Below, piece after piece: positions 21,520-34,293 of a stretch of 64,000 nucleotides of DNA; the stretch's first letter is position 1; every line of letters starts with the position of its first letter. The DNA is from Lutraria lutraria. Taxonomy: Eukaryota; Mollusca; Bivalvia; Venerida; Mactridae. The translations under genes were made by a program, and so were the position numbers. Location of the stretch: the NCBI GenBank assembly GCA_964023205.1, contig OZ026840.1:31474199-31538198 (forward strand). The letters run 5' to 3'. The notes below the pieces were generated by a model. It was not told where the DNA came from. It was given only the letters and a program-made list of their open reading frames with translations, and did not search any database.

Positions 21520-23399
21520 ACAAGAGGGCCAAGATGGCCCTATATCGCTCACATGACAATCACTGTTCACTCATTAAAACTTTGTTTTGAACCGGTGACC
21601 TAGATTTTGACCCAAGATGACCCATGTTAGAACTTGTCCTACATATAAATAAAACAAACATTCTGACAAAATTTGGTGAAGATCCAATCAAATCTATGAA
21701 AACTACAGCATAGACAAGGTTTTCCTAAGATTTGACATCAGGACCTAGTTTTTGACACCAGATGACCCATGTTCAAATTTGTCTTACATATCATTAAGAC
21801 AAACATTTTGACAAGGTTTGGTGAAGATACAATCAAAATTTGACATCTACAGTACTAATAAGGTTTTCCTAAGATTTGACCTTGTGATGTTGTTTTTGAC
21901 CCTAGATGACCCATACTGTAGAACTGGTTTAATTCGCGTTAGTTTTATTTTTGCTAAAATTCGCAAATCGAATACCTCGCGAATTCATAAACATCGCAAA
22001 TAAATACTGAGTTTTATATATTCAAAAATGAGTATGTCCGAAAATACGCAACTTAAGTCACTACTAGTATTTTATCGTAGAATAATCAGTTTAGTTAATC
22101 AGAAGAAAGCAATATATTAACAATAAACATATACCTTTAATGTTTGCATTCAATTTTTATAATATTGCTTTTACTAAAGTTTCGTTTGCTGGACAATTTT
22201 TAACATCATTTGAACATACAAGTAACAGTTTTTCACACTTCCCTACTGTTAGTAAAACATAACTTCCACAACAACACCAAACTATTATCAATCTATTGTT
22301 ATTATACTTTATTAGATATAAATCACAACTGAAACGTCTAACAGATCAGGTGTGACACACAAATACTAAAACAACAACAGCGTTTCTTTGAACACACTTA
22401 AATCCTGCCTGACGACGTCGCGAATTCATAAGCACGCGAATAAAGAAAACAGCTGCTTTTTAACAAAAAAAACGCGAAATTTTGACCTCACGAAATTAAA
22501 GCGTTCTACAGTATTTGAACTTATCCTTAATATCATTTAGACGAACAATCTAAGTATGGCCAAGATCCAATTAAAACCATGCAATTTATAGCTTTTACAA
22601 GATTTTTACCTAAGATTTGACCTGGTGATCCAGTTTTTGACCCCAGCTGACCCATATTCAACCTTGACCCACATATCATTGAGGCAAACGTTCTGACAAG
22701 GTTTAGGGAAGATACAATCAAAACTGTGACATCTACAGTGTTAACAAAGTTTTCCTAAGATTTGTCCTGGTGACCTAGTTATTGACCCCAGATGACCCAT
22801 ATATGTAGTTAAAGGTTATATCATTAAAACAAACAATTTGATAAAGTTTGGTGAAGATCTAATTATAACTGTGAAATCTACAGTGTTAACATGTTAACCT
22901 TGCGACCTAGGTTTTTACCCAAGATGAGCCATGTTCGAACTCGTCCAAGATATTATAAACATTCAAACATTCTAACCAGGTTTCATGATCATCCAATCAA
23001 AACAGTGACTTCTAGAATGTTCACAAGGTATTCCAGCCATTTGCCCTAGTGACCTAGTTTTTCACCGGAAATGACCCATTATCAAACTTGACCTACATAT
23101 TATTGAAATACATTCTGACAAAGTTTCATGAAGATCCAATCAAACAGAGATTTCTAAAATGTTCACAAAGTTTACCCTTATTTGGCCCTGGTGACCTAGT
23201 TTTTCATCCGAAATGGCCAAATATCAAACTCGTCCGAGATTTTGTCAATAATTAACATTCTGACCCAGTTTTGCTAAAATTGAGCTAAAAATGTGGCCCC
23301 CTAGTGTGTTCACAACACAAAGTTTGACGACGCACGACGCCGGACCAAAACTGATCCTAAAAGTTCACCCTGTCACTTTGTGACATTTGAGCTAAAAAA
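21520..23399 (-). mobile_element. Helentron-like element, GGGCC-hairpin family, copy 2 (interrupted)
   Basis: Head ACAAGAGGGCCAAGATGGCC with an intact hairpin, then ATATCGCTCACATGACA. The tail is ACGACGCACGACGCCGGACC followed by TTTGTGACATTTGAGCTAAA. GCTCACATG at the head pairs with the tail GTGAGC-type end (ATTTGAGC here). It carries a 596-bp MITE at 21916-22511; without it the copy is about 1.28 kb. The monomer order follows copies at 13401 and 46938. Confidence 0.8.
21916..22511. mobile_element. 596-bp TIR element inserted at TA
   Basis: Ends are CTGTAGAACTGGTTTAATTC and its inverse ...GAAATTAAAGCGTTCTACAG, flanked by TA on both sides (21914-21915, 22512-22513). The empty site GACCCATATTTGAACTTG is present in the sister copies near 13793 and 47327, so both boundaries and the TA duplication are certain. 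No transposase frame. A TA target suggests a Tc1/mariner-type MITE. Confidence 0.9.
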
Positions 23400-26300
23400 C
23401 ATTAAATATAAATTGAGTTACATGTATCATTCAAGCATCAATTAATTGTGTTATGCAATTATTGTGTACTTCTATATAGTTACATTAAGATATATATCAT
23501 TTATTGCATCCAATCGATGCATTATTTAGGGCTGTGGATTGTTGGGTAAATGGGGATCTGCCCGAGACTTGATTCACCACTTACAATCTGCAAATTATGT
23601 CATGAAGTCACTTATCTAAAACAACTTAAACATTGCAGTTCAGAAGACAAATGAACTTATTTTTCTCTTAGGAATACAGAAATAAATCAATTAATATAAA
23701 ATGGCTTGAAATTTTCTAGTCAATTAATCCCATTCTTTAAAAATCACCTTCAACATTTTAGCAAAGAGAGTAGACCCTGATGAGACAATACAATGCCATG
23801 AAAGAGATTTTTATGATCAAAGAATACACCTTATGATTGCAAATAAGATGCTCAAATCATAGTAATGACTATTATTTCAATTTGATTCATATTTACCTGA
23901 GTACTTGGATACTCACCCCAGCCCTGAACACTATGCAGGAACTCTCCATATTATATACCATATATAAAAGTAAACATACTGTAGAGGATTTCATTAATAA
24001 ACCAAACCCAATGTACAGGCAGAATGATACCCCCTATATTGTTTTATCCATTTTACTAAGATAGACCATTTTGACTTAGACCTTGAAATTGATCATTTTC
24101 AGCAGTAATTTTGTTAGAAATCATCTTCGAGAAAAAAGTTTTAATTCACTCATATTTACTATATGAAATTGAGAGTTTCGTCTTGAATTCACTTTACGAC
24201 ATCTTCTCATATTTGCAGTACGTAGCAATAGTATGAGCATTTAACAAGTTTTACCAAGTGGCATCACTACACGCGCCTCATACAAACAATTAGGACTTTA
24301 ATTGTACCCCTGTTGTCACTGCTTGGAAATAAGTAAATAAGTACTACTTTCTACTCTGAACCACATGGACCAACACCATGTTAAGATTCCCATACAAGTA
24401 TAGTTCAATTTTCTTATAGTCAAGGTTGAATAATGGATGATACCATTGTAAAGGTAATCACTGTAAATTAATTGCCAAATCATTTTAAATCCGTAGTAAA
24501 GTGTCATTCTCGTGACACAGAGTATAAGGTGGCATGTACATTGTACATGTATAACAGTTTTACAAAATGAAGCATACGTGAGTGGCACTTTTCTTTTTAA
24601 ATTATTATATACAAGTACTCAAACATTTATTTTTTATAATTTATTTATTGAAATATTTTTGTTTTTGTTACATGTATGTATACACCCAGAATAGCACCCT
24701 TTTTATTCAAAAGAGAGAAAGGAAAGAAGAAATGCATTTTATCTCTGATGTATTCCTCTTTTTTATTTCTTGTATACATTTTATTGCACGAAATCGCGAA
24801 TACAAATGTAATTTCAAATACTATTTATAAATCCTAAACACCTAAACTGATTTCTACTTATTATATTTATATACAATTAGAATATATAAATCCTAATTAC
24901 CCATGTGAGGTTGTTATATTTTTGTTAATTTAACGGAACAATTTAAATATAAAAAACTTGTTAAACATTATTTTCTTAGAGATATATATAAAGTTAACTT
25001 TTATTTAAAAAAAAAGAAAAAAAAGTTGAAAGTGAAAAAATGATACATGTCTAACATCAGACGCAGTCTTCAAGATTCACTGTCTTTATGCTTTACCAAT
25101 TGTGCCACAAAGGACAGTGATTATAAAGATTCATAGATTGTTCTATAGCAAATTGTTACCTAAACATGTACAAATGGGATCGTCCATGTATGCAATAACA
25201 TTTCTGACCTAAAAATTGAACTATATATTTGTATACAATAATCCAAAGAGCCTACTTATCCAGACTAAACATTTTAATAGGGTCACACTGATGAGTAAAC
25301 ATTGGTCAAAGGCAAAACAATTATAAAGGTAAAGGTGACAAGTACCAGATCAAGAGCTGTCAGTAAATGGAAGAAGAAAATGATTAATTACATGTATATG
25401 TTTTGAGCTCTCAAATGGAAATACCTACAATTCCAAATATGGGGAAAAATTCAATAGACTATAGATGGGAATATTGAGGGCTTGATTTGAAAAATGCAAA
25501 ATAACTTTTTCAATAAGGAAGTATTACAGAATAAAAATATTTATTTTCAAAGCGAACAATTCTAATTATATCCATATGTTATGGGCCTTGGATAGTGACC
25601 TTCGATTATGATCACAAAGAGATGAGTTTGAAATGAATACCTTCAGTAGTTTTAAAGATTGATGTTGCTTGTAAAACTTTAAATACCAGGAATTTTATAA
25701 GTTCACAAAGGCCAAAAATTCAGTTAAAATCCATTATATATGGGCCTTCAATGGTGACCTCCAATAATGATCTCAACGACACGTGTGATGTAACAAGTAA
25801 ATATCTTTAGTGGTTGATGAGATATGAAGCAGTACAAGAAGTTGCACGCAAAACTTTAACCAAAGTGTTACGCCAACGCCCGTGCGAGTTGGATAAGCCC
25901 ACTATTCTTCTAATAGACAAGCTAAAGACTAAAATTTGTTTCAACTTTAATATTACTATTTATACATGCATATGTTGCATGTTGTATAATTTAATGATGC
26001 ATGGCAGTCAAAAACCTGTATTTTCTACACATTATTTGCAAAATTAAAACAAAAATTTGTTATAATGAATATGTCATAAGTGCATGTGTCTGTTACCGGT
26101 ATTCCTGCCATTATTTCTTACTATTACCCATGTTTTCCAAGATATATTTCATTATATGGAATAATTAGCAGTTAGTGTTCAATGGATGATGATGGACAAT
26201 GAAGATGGTGACAAATAACAGTGTAATTGTACACTATCTGAAAATATTGAATTAAGGAGAAAATGCACATGAATGTTATTTAACTATAAAAATGTATTCT

Positions 26301-27134
26301 AAGAAATAGAAGGGTGGATCCAAAATTTGCAGGATTATCTTGCATACAGCAAAACATTTGTTTGAACTGTTTATAATTATGCGTCATCTTAAATCACTTT
26401 TACTGACAATTATACACAATATATGCACAATAGTACACCAAGACACACACATTGTTGTTATCAGAAATTCAGCATACCTAACATCAACATTAGTAATTAT
26501 GAATAATTTGTGATTTAAGTGCAAGACTTAGTTAGATATTGAAATTGATGTTGAATACACAAAACCTTATGAAACTGACACATTTTACTTAGATTCAAAA
26601 TGGAGGGTAATCATTAATAAACTGTCCTACAATACAGACACATAAATTCACTGACTTTGTGTATCAGTTTCAGAATTCAATCTGTTTGAATTTACCAAAC
26701 CAAACAAGTATCATGGATGAGTACTACAAAGAAGTATGATCCTTTCTCAGGTGTTGAAAACTGGTCTTTTATCAGCCAAAATTCTAAACAAGAAAGACTA
26801 TTACAAATGTAGTAACTAAAAAATATGTCACACTGAATGTACAGAAATCAATTCATTTAATTAAATCCATTAAATCAAGTAGCATTATAAATATCTGATT
26901 ATGTGACAGGTTTTTTATCACAAATTTCTAATGGTCTATACTTTTAAGCTCCCCAGTTACATGAATTCACACCTATATAGTACTGTCAAACACTACATGT
27001 TCCAGTTTCATAAGACAGTTAGACAACAAATGTGTGGCTAATTATATGCATGCCAATTCAATCTTGGTCTTCTCCCAATATTTAAATGATCATAATAATC
27101 ATTTACTGCACATGGTAGCTTAAAAACTATATAT
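23400..27134. other. 3.7-kb AT-rich stretch without recognised content
   Basis: No open frame above 90 codons and none resembling a known family. Several simple runs (poly-A near 25000-25025). No tandem array, TIR pair or tRNA-like sequence found by eye. Confidence 0.4.
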
Positions 27135-27450
27135 CAGGGCTTGACACTAACTTTTTTCAAGAGGTAGTCTGCAGGACTACTTGCATAGAAAATGAGGAAG
27201 TCCTTGCAAATTATAGATAGTCCTCATTTTGTCAGATTTTCCCAAATGTATTGAGCAAAGTTATACAGGTTACATCACATCAGATCTAACAACAATTGTA
27301 AGCTTTATTATTTAATTTACTTAAATTGATAGAATTCAGGTCACCCAAATTTCAGACAGCCAAACGGGATACCCAGCTTGGAAACCTAGGTAGTCTTTGG
27401 AGAAAATAGGTAGCCTCGAGCTAACAGACCACTGTTAGTGTCGAGCCCTG
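27135..27450. mobile_element. 316-bp hAT-like MITE
   Basis: Left end CAGGGCTTGACACTAAC and right end GTTAGTGTCGAGCCCTG are inverse over 17 bases with one mismatch. CAGGG termini are typical of hAT elements, and this terminus type is widespread in animals. An 8-bp target duplication is expected but is not clear (CTATATAT against TATGTACT), perhaps through decay. Confidence 0.75.
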
Positions 27451-27609
27451 TATGTACTCCAAAATTTGGGCTCTGGACATGGCCAGTACCGAAATATTTG
27501 GATGCACCATTTAAGCCTAGTGCTTTATTGATATGTATCATCATAGTCAGTTGAGTATTACAGGTATATACACCAGTAAATAGAACAAAAACTTCAAATT
27601 AGACAAAAG

Positions 27610-27930
27610 TAGAGCTGTTAGAGAGGTGACTAATACCCCCGCCGCCGCTTTAACACTAAGAATGTGATAGTATACTATATGGCTAAGTTCAAGGGGACAT
27701 AACTCCAAATGAGTGGATCACTGGGCATGAAAATTGTATATTGCACATCTTCATTTCCTATTGATAATATATATAAAGTTTCAGTTCAATCCCTTGAAAA
27801 ATGTGGAAGTAGTTCGCTCTACAAACTTGTGATATGTCATGCGGATGGAGCGAGTGACCGACCGATCAACCGACCAATGACAGAGTGACTCCAATATACC
27901 CCCTCTCAAACTTTGTTTGCGGGGGTATAA
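27610..27930 (-). mobile_element. Short Helentron-like element with TACCCCCGC/GCGGGGGTA ends
   Basis: Plus-strand head TAGAGCTGTTAGAGAGGTGACTAA, in which a GTCAC/GTGAC hairpin appears half-degraded, followed by ATACCCCCGC; the tail is GCGGGGGTATAA. The interior has AAGGGGACATAACTCC and AGTTTCAGTTCAATCCC and ends with GACCGACCGATC-like short repeats. It resembles 43064-44635 in plan but has a single body unit. Confidence 0.7.
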
Positions 27931-28761
27931 TTATATTTCTGTTTTCTTAAACAAAATCAGGAGCTACCTCATGTTTTTAACCAGATTTTGCTTATTTGTG
28001 TGCACTTTGTTAAGTTTTTGTCAGTCTGAACAAATTAGGATAAGAAAGGTTCTACTGTAAAAAGAGAAGATATTAAAGGAACACTTCTTTTTCGCATGTA
28101 CTACCCATGTGCAGTATTGTGAACTGTCCATTCATTTAAAGTAACTTTTTTTAAGACACTCCCTCCATTTCAAATTCTAGGTAATTATGTTTTTATATTA
28201 AGAATTTATGAGACATTTCATACACAAACATGCACATAAGTAATGACCAAAAAATCAAATAAATTTGCTATTTCTTCTGTAGTGATTTATCTAAAAGAAA
28301 AAAGAATTAATTTTGTAATAAGACTGTTTTACTCTTACATTCAAATCCTGTTTCCTCTTATATTTTTTAACTTAATTTCAGAATTCAAATATGTGTATGT
28401 TCCCCAGGTAAAAAAAATTGAAATTGTCAGCATAGTATATTATACTCATTCAAGAGAGAATGTATTTTTGGTGTGACTATAGAATGGTAGACCAGCATTT
28501 TGAAATGCTATAGACTCAACAAACCTGTAAGAATTTAAAATGATCCCCAATTAAAGGAAATAACTTACAAGCAATATACCAAAGTGTTGCTGCACATTTT
28601 GATCTATCATTTACTATTTTTAGGCTCTGTTTTTGTGTATTTTCTCTAATTTAAATGGCTTTTTAATGCAGTAAAAACTACAGGTATTAACTCCCATGCA
28701 TCGTGATTTATTTTCCATATTCAACTTAAATGAAAGGATGTTTGAACCAATTTCCAATAAA
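27931..28761. other. AT-rich non-coding stretch
   Basis: Apparent frame at 28243-28476 has no family resemblance and biased AT composition. Nothing recognised. Confidence 0.35.
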
Positions 28762-29130
28762 AACAAGAACGCTGCGTTCAATAAACGTGTTTGCCCCCTG
28801 AGTGGCATGCTTGTGCAGCAATAGCCCATTTGAACAATGTTAAGGTCAAAGTTGGTGTTTGATAATTATGGTTGGATTGAAAATGGTCATAAGCAACAAC
28901 TGTAAAAGTATCAAAGCGTTCTAGCAAGCGGTATTGGTGCTAGACGAAACTGTAAAATGTACTTAACCTAGTACAGAATCATTCTAAGTCCAAATTAAAT
29001 CAAGGTCAAGGTCAAAGTGGGATTTCTTGATACAGGTGCATTGAGAATGATCATACGCAACAACTGTAGAAGTATGAAAGTGTTCTAGCAAGCAGTATTG
29101 GTGCTAGACGAAACGGTAAAATCTAAGGAT
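28762..29130 (-). mobile_element. Helentron-like element, GAACGC-hairpin family (partial)
   Basis: Head AACAAGAACGCTGCGTTC (perfect GAACGC/GCGTTC stem), then AATAAACGTGTTTGCCCCCTG. The body has two ~180-bp tandem units sharing GTATTGGTGCTAGACGAAAC, AGCAACAACTGTA and GTTCTAGCAAGC. The far end with the matching GGGGGC is not seen, so it is truncated. Confidence 0.65.
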
Positions 29131-29360
29131 ATGGCTATAAACCCGATTTTAGCCACATAAATCCACTTATGGACATTTTTTAAGTAACACCGGTTGAACA
29201 AAGAGTCCTAATCCTAACCCTAGAGTCACCGAAACCCAGTTTGTTTGTACGGACAGGACAATCACTATAATTATGCATAAAAACATGTCAACTTGTACTC
29301 TTTTCTTGAACAGTCAGTCTTATGTAAGGTCAGGCATTTTTTCAAATTTCTTGTCAACCT

Positions 29361-29525
29361 GCCTCAGTGTTTGAGTGGTTAAGGTCACTAACTTCAAATC
29401 ACTGTAACCTCTCACTGATAGAGGGTCCTGGGTTCGAACCCAGCTACCAACCATGTCTCTTTAAGTGAGAAAGTAGGCTGTTGCTTACGGAGGATGGGAG
29501 TCTAGGACTGGTTCTTCCCATTGAT
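29361..29525 (+). mobile_element. tRNA-derived SINE, plus strand
   Basis: The tRNA-like head has an A box (GTTTGAGTGGTTAAGG) and a B box (GGGTTCGAACCCAGC) with the spacing and long variable arm of a Leu/Ser-type tRNA. The body follows: ACCATGTCTCTTTAAGTGAG, AGGCTGTTGCTTACGGAGG, ACTGGTTCTTCCCA. The 3' half is lost after about 29525. Pol III promoter elements look intact but activity is unknown. Confidence 0.85.
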
Positions 29526-29728
29526 TTGTATTTTATTTCTGGAGGGGAATTTTTATCTAAAATAGGGGGAAAAGTATATTATTTTTGGAGGGAATGGGCC
29601 TGAAATTCTATTAATTGAAAGGGAGTAAGTACAGATTTAAGCCATTTAAACAATTTGTTTTAATTTTCTTCATTATTCCTAAAAGAAAATTAAATTCAGC
29701 TGTCTTCAGATGGATAACTCAGAAAATA

Positions 29729-30240
29729 AACAAGATGTGTTTTATAAACACCATGCCCCCTCCGGTTGCCCTTTTTGAAAATACACAGGTGCTGTAGAGA
29801 TTGATGAACCAAGATATGAAGTTTGAGGATTGCAGGTGGTAGCGTTTTGATTTAATAGGCAAGGTTAAAGTTTGGTACAGGCAAACAAAGGGCTGTAAAT
29901 CTGCTAAAAATAATCAAATCACAAAACCCTGGCAATATGTGCTTGTGAACTTGGTTACAATAGTTCTGTCAAAGTTTGGTAAAAATCCCTTGAGAAATAC
30001 GGAAGTAGTTGCAAACAAAAGAGTATTTCTCTATATATTACATATGCACAAAATAAGCAAAGGGCCATAATTCCATCAAAATGTATCGAATCATAAAACC
30101 TTTACAACATGCATTGGGTATTTCGATAACAATAGTTCCATGAAAGTTTATCAAAGTCACTTGAGAAAACAAGGAAACGAGAGTATTTCGCTGTTACAAT
30201 CACACAAAATAAACAAAGGGCCATAATTCCGTAAAAAATG
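29729..30240 (-). mobile_element. Helentron-like element, GTGTTT-hairpin family
   Basis: Head AACAAGATGTGTTTTATAAA with a perfect GTGTTT-TAT-AAACAC hairpin, then CATGCCCCCTCC. The body has about three ~165-bp units with CAAAGGGCCATAATTCC, ATAGTTCTGTCAAAGTTT and CTTGAGAAA. The far end is lost, abutting a LINE fragment at about 30265. Confidence 0.7.
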
Positions 30241-30264
30241 ATCATACTTATACACTAGTTTCGT

Positions 30265-30985
30265 TTATATTTATACTACAACTGTCCAATTATTTTGACA
30301 GAGTTATTCTCCCTCATCAAAAATATATTCATCTAGTCAAAACTTCATTTGGCTATGAAAATTACTTATCAAACACCCCAATAAATTTATTTATCCTTTA
30401 TCATAAAATTTAGAACAAGAAATCATAAAACTCCCAATTGAAATAGGCAGCTGGAATAAAACGCCATTAATGAATGACTCTGCATGAACTGTTCGAAATT
30501 AGGTGATGAATATCATTATTTATTTGAATGTAACATTTTTCTTGATCAAAGAAAGCAGCTTTTAAAATCTTATTAGTGTAGAAACCCAAGTACATTTAAA
30601 ATAACTCAACTCTTCAACAACGCGCCTAAAGCTGAATATGTGAAGTTATGTAAGTTCATTAAAATAATTTTGAAAATTGTCCACTAATTTAGATAAACCT
30701 CTTTTCATTTGTTTTCTCTTTTTTGTGACTTTCCGGTGTCCATTTTGAACACCATCTTTTTTTCTCTTCTCGTGAAATGAATCTCAATCCAATGTACAAC
30801 TACCTTATTATGTTTTTATACTTGTTTATCTGTTTATGTTTATTTTCTGCATGTTAGTATGATTATTTCCCATCAATGTCAACGAGCCTCAATTAAAATC
30901 ATTTAATGTTAATTGTTTACCTCATTTATTCATGTATCATGAAATGAGTGAATAAAAGTATTTTGACTTGACTTGACTTTAATTC
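30265..30985 (+). pseudogene. 5'-truncated LINE 3' end
   Basis: Frames around 30300-30690 read, with stops and shifts: LVKTSFGYENYL, FRTRNHKLPIEIGSWN, then NCSKLGDEYHYLFEC and YVKLCKFIKIIL. This is the standard ORF2 C-terminal block FRxxNHxLPIExG...CxxC...GDExHxxxxC of CR1/L2-type LINEs. The downstream UTR ends in a short (TTGAC)n tail at about 30965-30980, a normal LINE 3' microsatellite. The RT core is absent. Confidence 0.8.
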
Positions 30986-32940
30986 ATTTCTTTTCCTCAT
31001 ACTGTACGTATGTTACATACCTGAGAGAATAAAGTTATGTTCTGTTCTAATAAAATTTATCTGTAAAAATATGCCGTGATTTACTCAATTTATTTTTTTG
31101 CAAATAATTGGTCAGCTGAAAGTGACATAAAAGATTATGACTTAAAGATGATTTTATAAGTGAAAAGAGAACTGGTATATCAAAATAGCACGACGTTGTC
31201 GTTGTTTTGATAGTTTCTTATTCGCTTTGCTCAGACGAAAATAAATTATTTACCAACTACTTCAAGTTATCCAACTTATGGAATGAAAAAACATCAAACT
31301 CTAAAACTTGGTTCACATGACAATGGTTTTGCATAGCTTGTACATGTCAATTCATATTGTCATACATAACAACTCAAAATTCAAATTTCCGTTCAATATC
31401 TTCATGTTTAATCAAGTTCAAGACACATCAAGATCAACTGTATTTCTTGTTCGAATGTTTCGTGGTATGAAACATCGGGTATAATATGCCAAAAACAAAT
31501 TGATACATTACATAATCATTACAATCATGTTCATGCAGTCTGTCTTACTTATTTTACTATTCAAGCAGTGAAAACCTAGAATGAACATTACAAAATCTGT
31601 CACCCTATTATATGATCTAAGAAGCACGGAACGCACGTGCAAATAAATACTTGTATTAACTTTAACACCCAAATAATAATTGCTACATATGAAAAACACA
31701 GAATTTATCGTGAGGTAAAAGCATTCAACCTGCAACAAAGTCTTGAAAAACAACATATTCACATACATGACTATAAGGTACGAGTTGACCAAACTGCGTT
31801 ACCAATAAATTATTTACAGTCAAATTACTGAATTAATTAAACCTAACATGAGTCTTTGCTCCAAAATATGATACAAACAAATTTTAAAAAATATGTTCAT
31901 CAAAATTTATGCCGATACAAGCACATAATATATAACTACGGTACATGTTAACTACGGTACGAGTTGACTACTGTAAGAGTTGACCAAATTCACATACCAG
32001 TTGACTATGGTACCAGTTGACTGGAAAGCATACAAATAGTGCTGGGCAATCTATTATCATTGATTCTCACCTATCGACTGATTGTATACTGTATACTGCC
32101 AGAGGGGTTTAAGTGTCTACTGGTGAAAAAGGATTATCTCAATTATCAACTTGACACCATGATGTTTTGTGAAATAACTAATCAATTAAATATTTATAAC
32201 AACAATTTAAAAGATTAAACCAAAGACCCACATCATTTTTCATATTTTTCACATATTTTCATCTATTTTTTCCCATATCCTCATACATGTACATACCTGA
32301 ATGATTAAAGCTATGTTCTGTTCATTAACTAATGATATGAATAGTGGACAAATTAATTTCTGAGTATGTCTACTTGTTGTAAACATGGAAAACATTACTC
32401 AAAAAATACTACACCGATGAAGATATTAAGTGCTTAGAGCAGAGCGCTGATTGATCACTGACTTTGATGCTTTTAAAATGCAACTGTGAAACAGAAAGAC
32501 ATTGAACAGCTACTATATAAGTGACCCACCCCAAATCCACATGAGGTCTAATCTCTTAATTGTTTTATTGCCCCTAATGGGATTAATCCTGTCTTTTTCA
32601 TGGTCAGCTAAGTGTCTGTAGACTTGACATCTAGTCATGCATATAAGAGGGTAATAAATTTTATTGATCTTAATTGATAATTAGTAAAATCAATAATTAA
32701 CAGTTAAATTTGAAAAAATAATCAAGCAAAGGAACAAATAAAAATGTTCAAAACGGCTATGGATGATTTCACATTGAATTCTAAGTACATTGTACTGACA
32801 AACAAACAAACAGACAATAAGTCATATAAAACATAGTTGACATTCATGACTCTTTGATCATTTTACATAAAATTAATTCAATAGCAAAAAACAAGCTTCA
32901 ATCACTTATAATGTGCTTTAAGCAAAGAACATCACTAACA
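30986..32940. other. Non-coding; short degenerate repeats
   Basis: No gene. At 31940-32030 the phrase GGTACGAGTTGACTA recurs in variants. An apparent frame pair at 31508-31831 (opposite strands) has no family resemblance. Confidence 0.35.
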
Positions 32941-32941
32941 C

Positions 32942-33141
32942 ACAGTGCAACCTCTCCAAAGCAACACCTTTTGAGAGCAGCAAAATTATCTTGTTGTTGA
33001 GAGGTTGTTGCTATAGAGAGGTTGTTGTTATAGAGGTTGTTGTTATAGAGAGGTTGTTGCTATAGAGAGGTTGTTGCTGTAGAGAGGTTAAATTAATAGT
33101 AAAATAGGGCTGTGGGAAAAACATGCTGTTGTTGTACTGTA
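32942..33141. mobile_element. MITE copy with internal 17-bp expansion
   Basis: Ends ACAGTGCAACCTCTCCAAAG and TTGTTGTACTGTA. Compared with 16800-16978 read in reverse, the part AGAGAGGTTGTTGCTAT is amplified about six times (33000-33085); the remainder (GAGAGGTTAAATTAATAGT onward) matches the MITE interior. Confidence 0.8.
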
Positions 33142-33740
33142 GTGTATATATACTTTCTGTGGCTTTCTATTTGGTTTTTGTATAAGCCGTTTCCAAAAAT
33201 CTTATAAAACTTTTGTTATGAATATACTTTTTGTATCAAGTGATTATGATACACACCTTACAGTCATGCCACTCAAATATAGTTTCAATTTGATTTTGGT
33301 TCATTGCATCCATTACCAACCAGGGAAACTGCAGTCCTTTAAAAGAAAAAGTAAGAAATTAATATCACATGAAACAAACTGCCCCATTACCTAAAATATA
33401 AAACCTTAAAGAAAGTGAGAAAAAAAACTTCAGTGAAAACATACAAAAAAGAACTGAAAATAATGGAAAAACACGGAAAAAAACAGAGAAAAAACTTTAC
33501 ATTAGTGAAACCAATGAAAGTGAGAAAAAAAAATGTTGGTGAAAATAAATTTGAAGTGAATGAAAAAGAAATGAAAATAATGGAAAAACACAAAATAAAA
33601 CAGAGAAAAAACTTTCAACAGTCAAGAGTGATATGAGGCAGCCAGTTCACCTAACAATCTTTCCTGGGTAGAACCAGTACTAGAATTCAGTGAAAAACAA
33701 CTTACAGTAACTGAATGAAATCTCTAGGAATCAAGAAGAA

Positions 33741-34038
33741 CCTACCTTTGGTATCAGAAGAACCCACATTCTTTCTTGGTGCTGATTGGCTTCCTGTCTG
33801 ATAATCCTCAATCATACCCTGGTACATGTATTGAGGATCTGAGTTTGGCATTGAAATTGTACTTAGCTGTTGAAGTTTGATTAGAGGGCCCTTTCTAATC
33901 AGACTTCAACAGCTAAGTACGGTTTCAATGCCAAACTCAGATCCTCAATACATGTACCAGGGTATGATTGAGGATTATCAGACAGGAAGCCAATCAGCAC
34001 CAAGAAAGAATGTGGGTTATGCTGATACCAAAGGTAGG
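33741..34038. repeat. 298-bp near-perfect palindrome, ~144-bp arms
   Basis: The left arm starts CCTACCTTTGGTATCAG, the right arm ends CTGATACCAAAGGTAGG, with a ~9-base centre AGGGCCCTT near 33885-33893. Mismatches are few (for example a 3-base difference after GGTATCAG and a short one near GTACTTAGC). No clear target duplication. It could be a foldback element or an inverted duplication. Confidence 0.9.
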
Positions 34039-34223
34039 ACGGACAAATAAATAAAATCTACCTTCCACTTGGCCTTGATAAAAAAATAAATTTGAAGTGA
34101 ATGAAAAAGAAATGAAAATAATGGAAAAACACAAAATAAAACAGAGAAAAAACTAAAGTATAATGAGAATTCATAATGAAACCATAAAGTATAATGAGAA
34201 TTCAACAAACGATGCAATGACTA

Positions 34224-34293
34224 TTATGGGGTGTTAAACTTGATATAAACAAACGAATGTTCGTTTGTTTATATCAAGTTTAACGCCCCATAA
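34224..34293. repeat. Palindrome from two opposed SINE tails
   Basis: TTATGGGGTGTTAAACTTGA and its inverse TCAAGTTTAACGCCCCATAA with ATAAACAAACGAA next to the centre. One side continues into a minus-strand SINE body at 34294-34420, so the arms are SINE 3' tails placed tail to tail. Confidence 0.8.

Noticed and set aside
25814..26047. 77-codon frame
   Set aside because: Starts within AT-rich DNA, no motif, ends quickly; not supported as a gene.
33387..33636. Lys-rich frame and opposite Phe-rich frame
   Set aside because: Low-complexity A-rich duplicated sequence; no domain.
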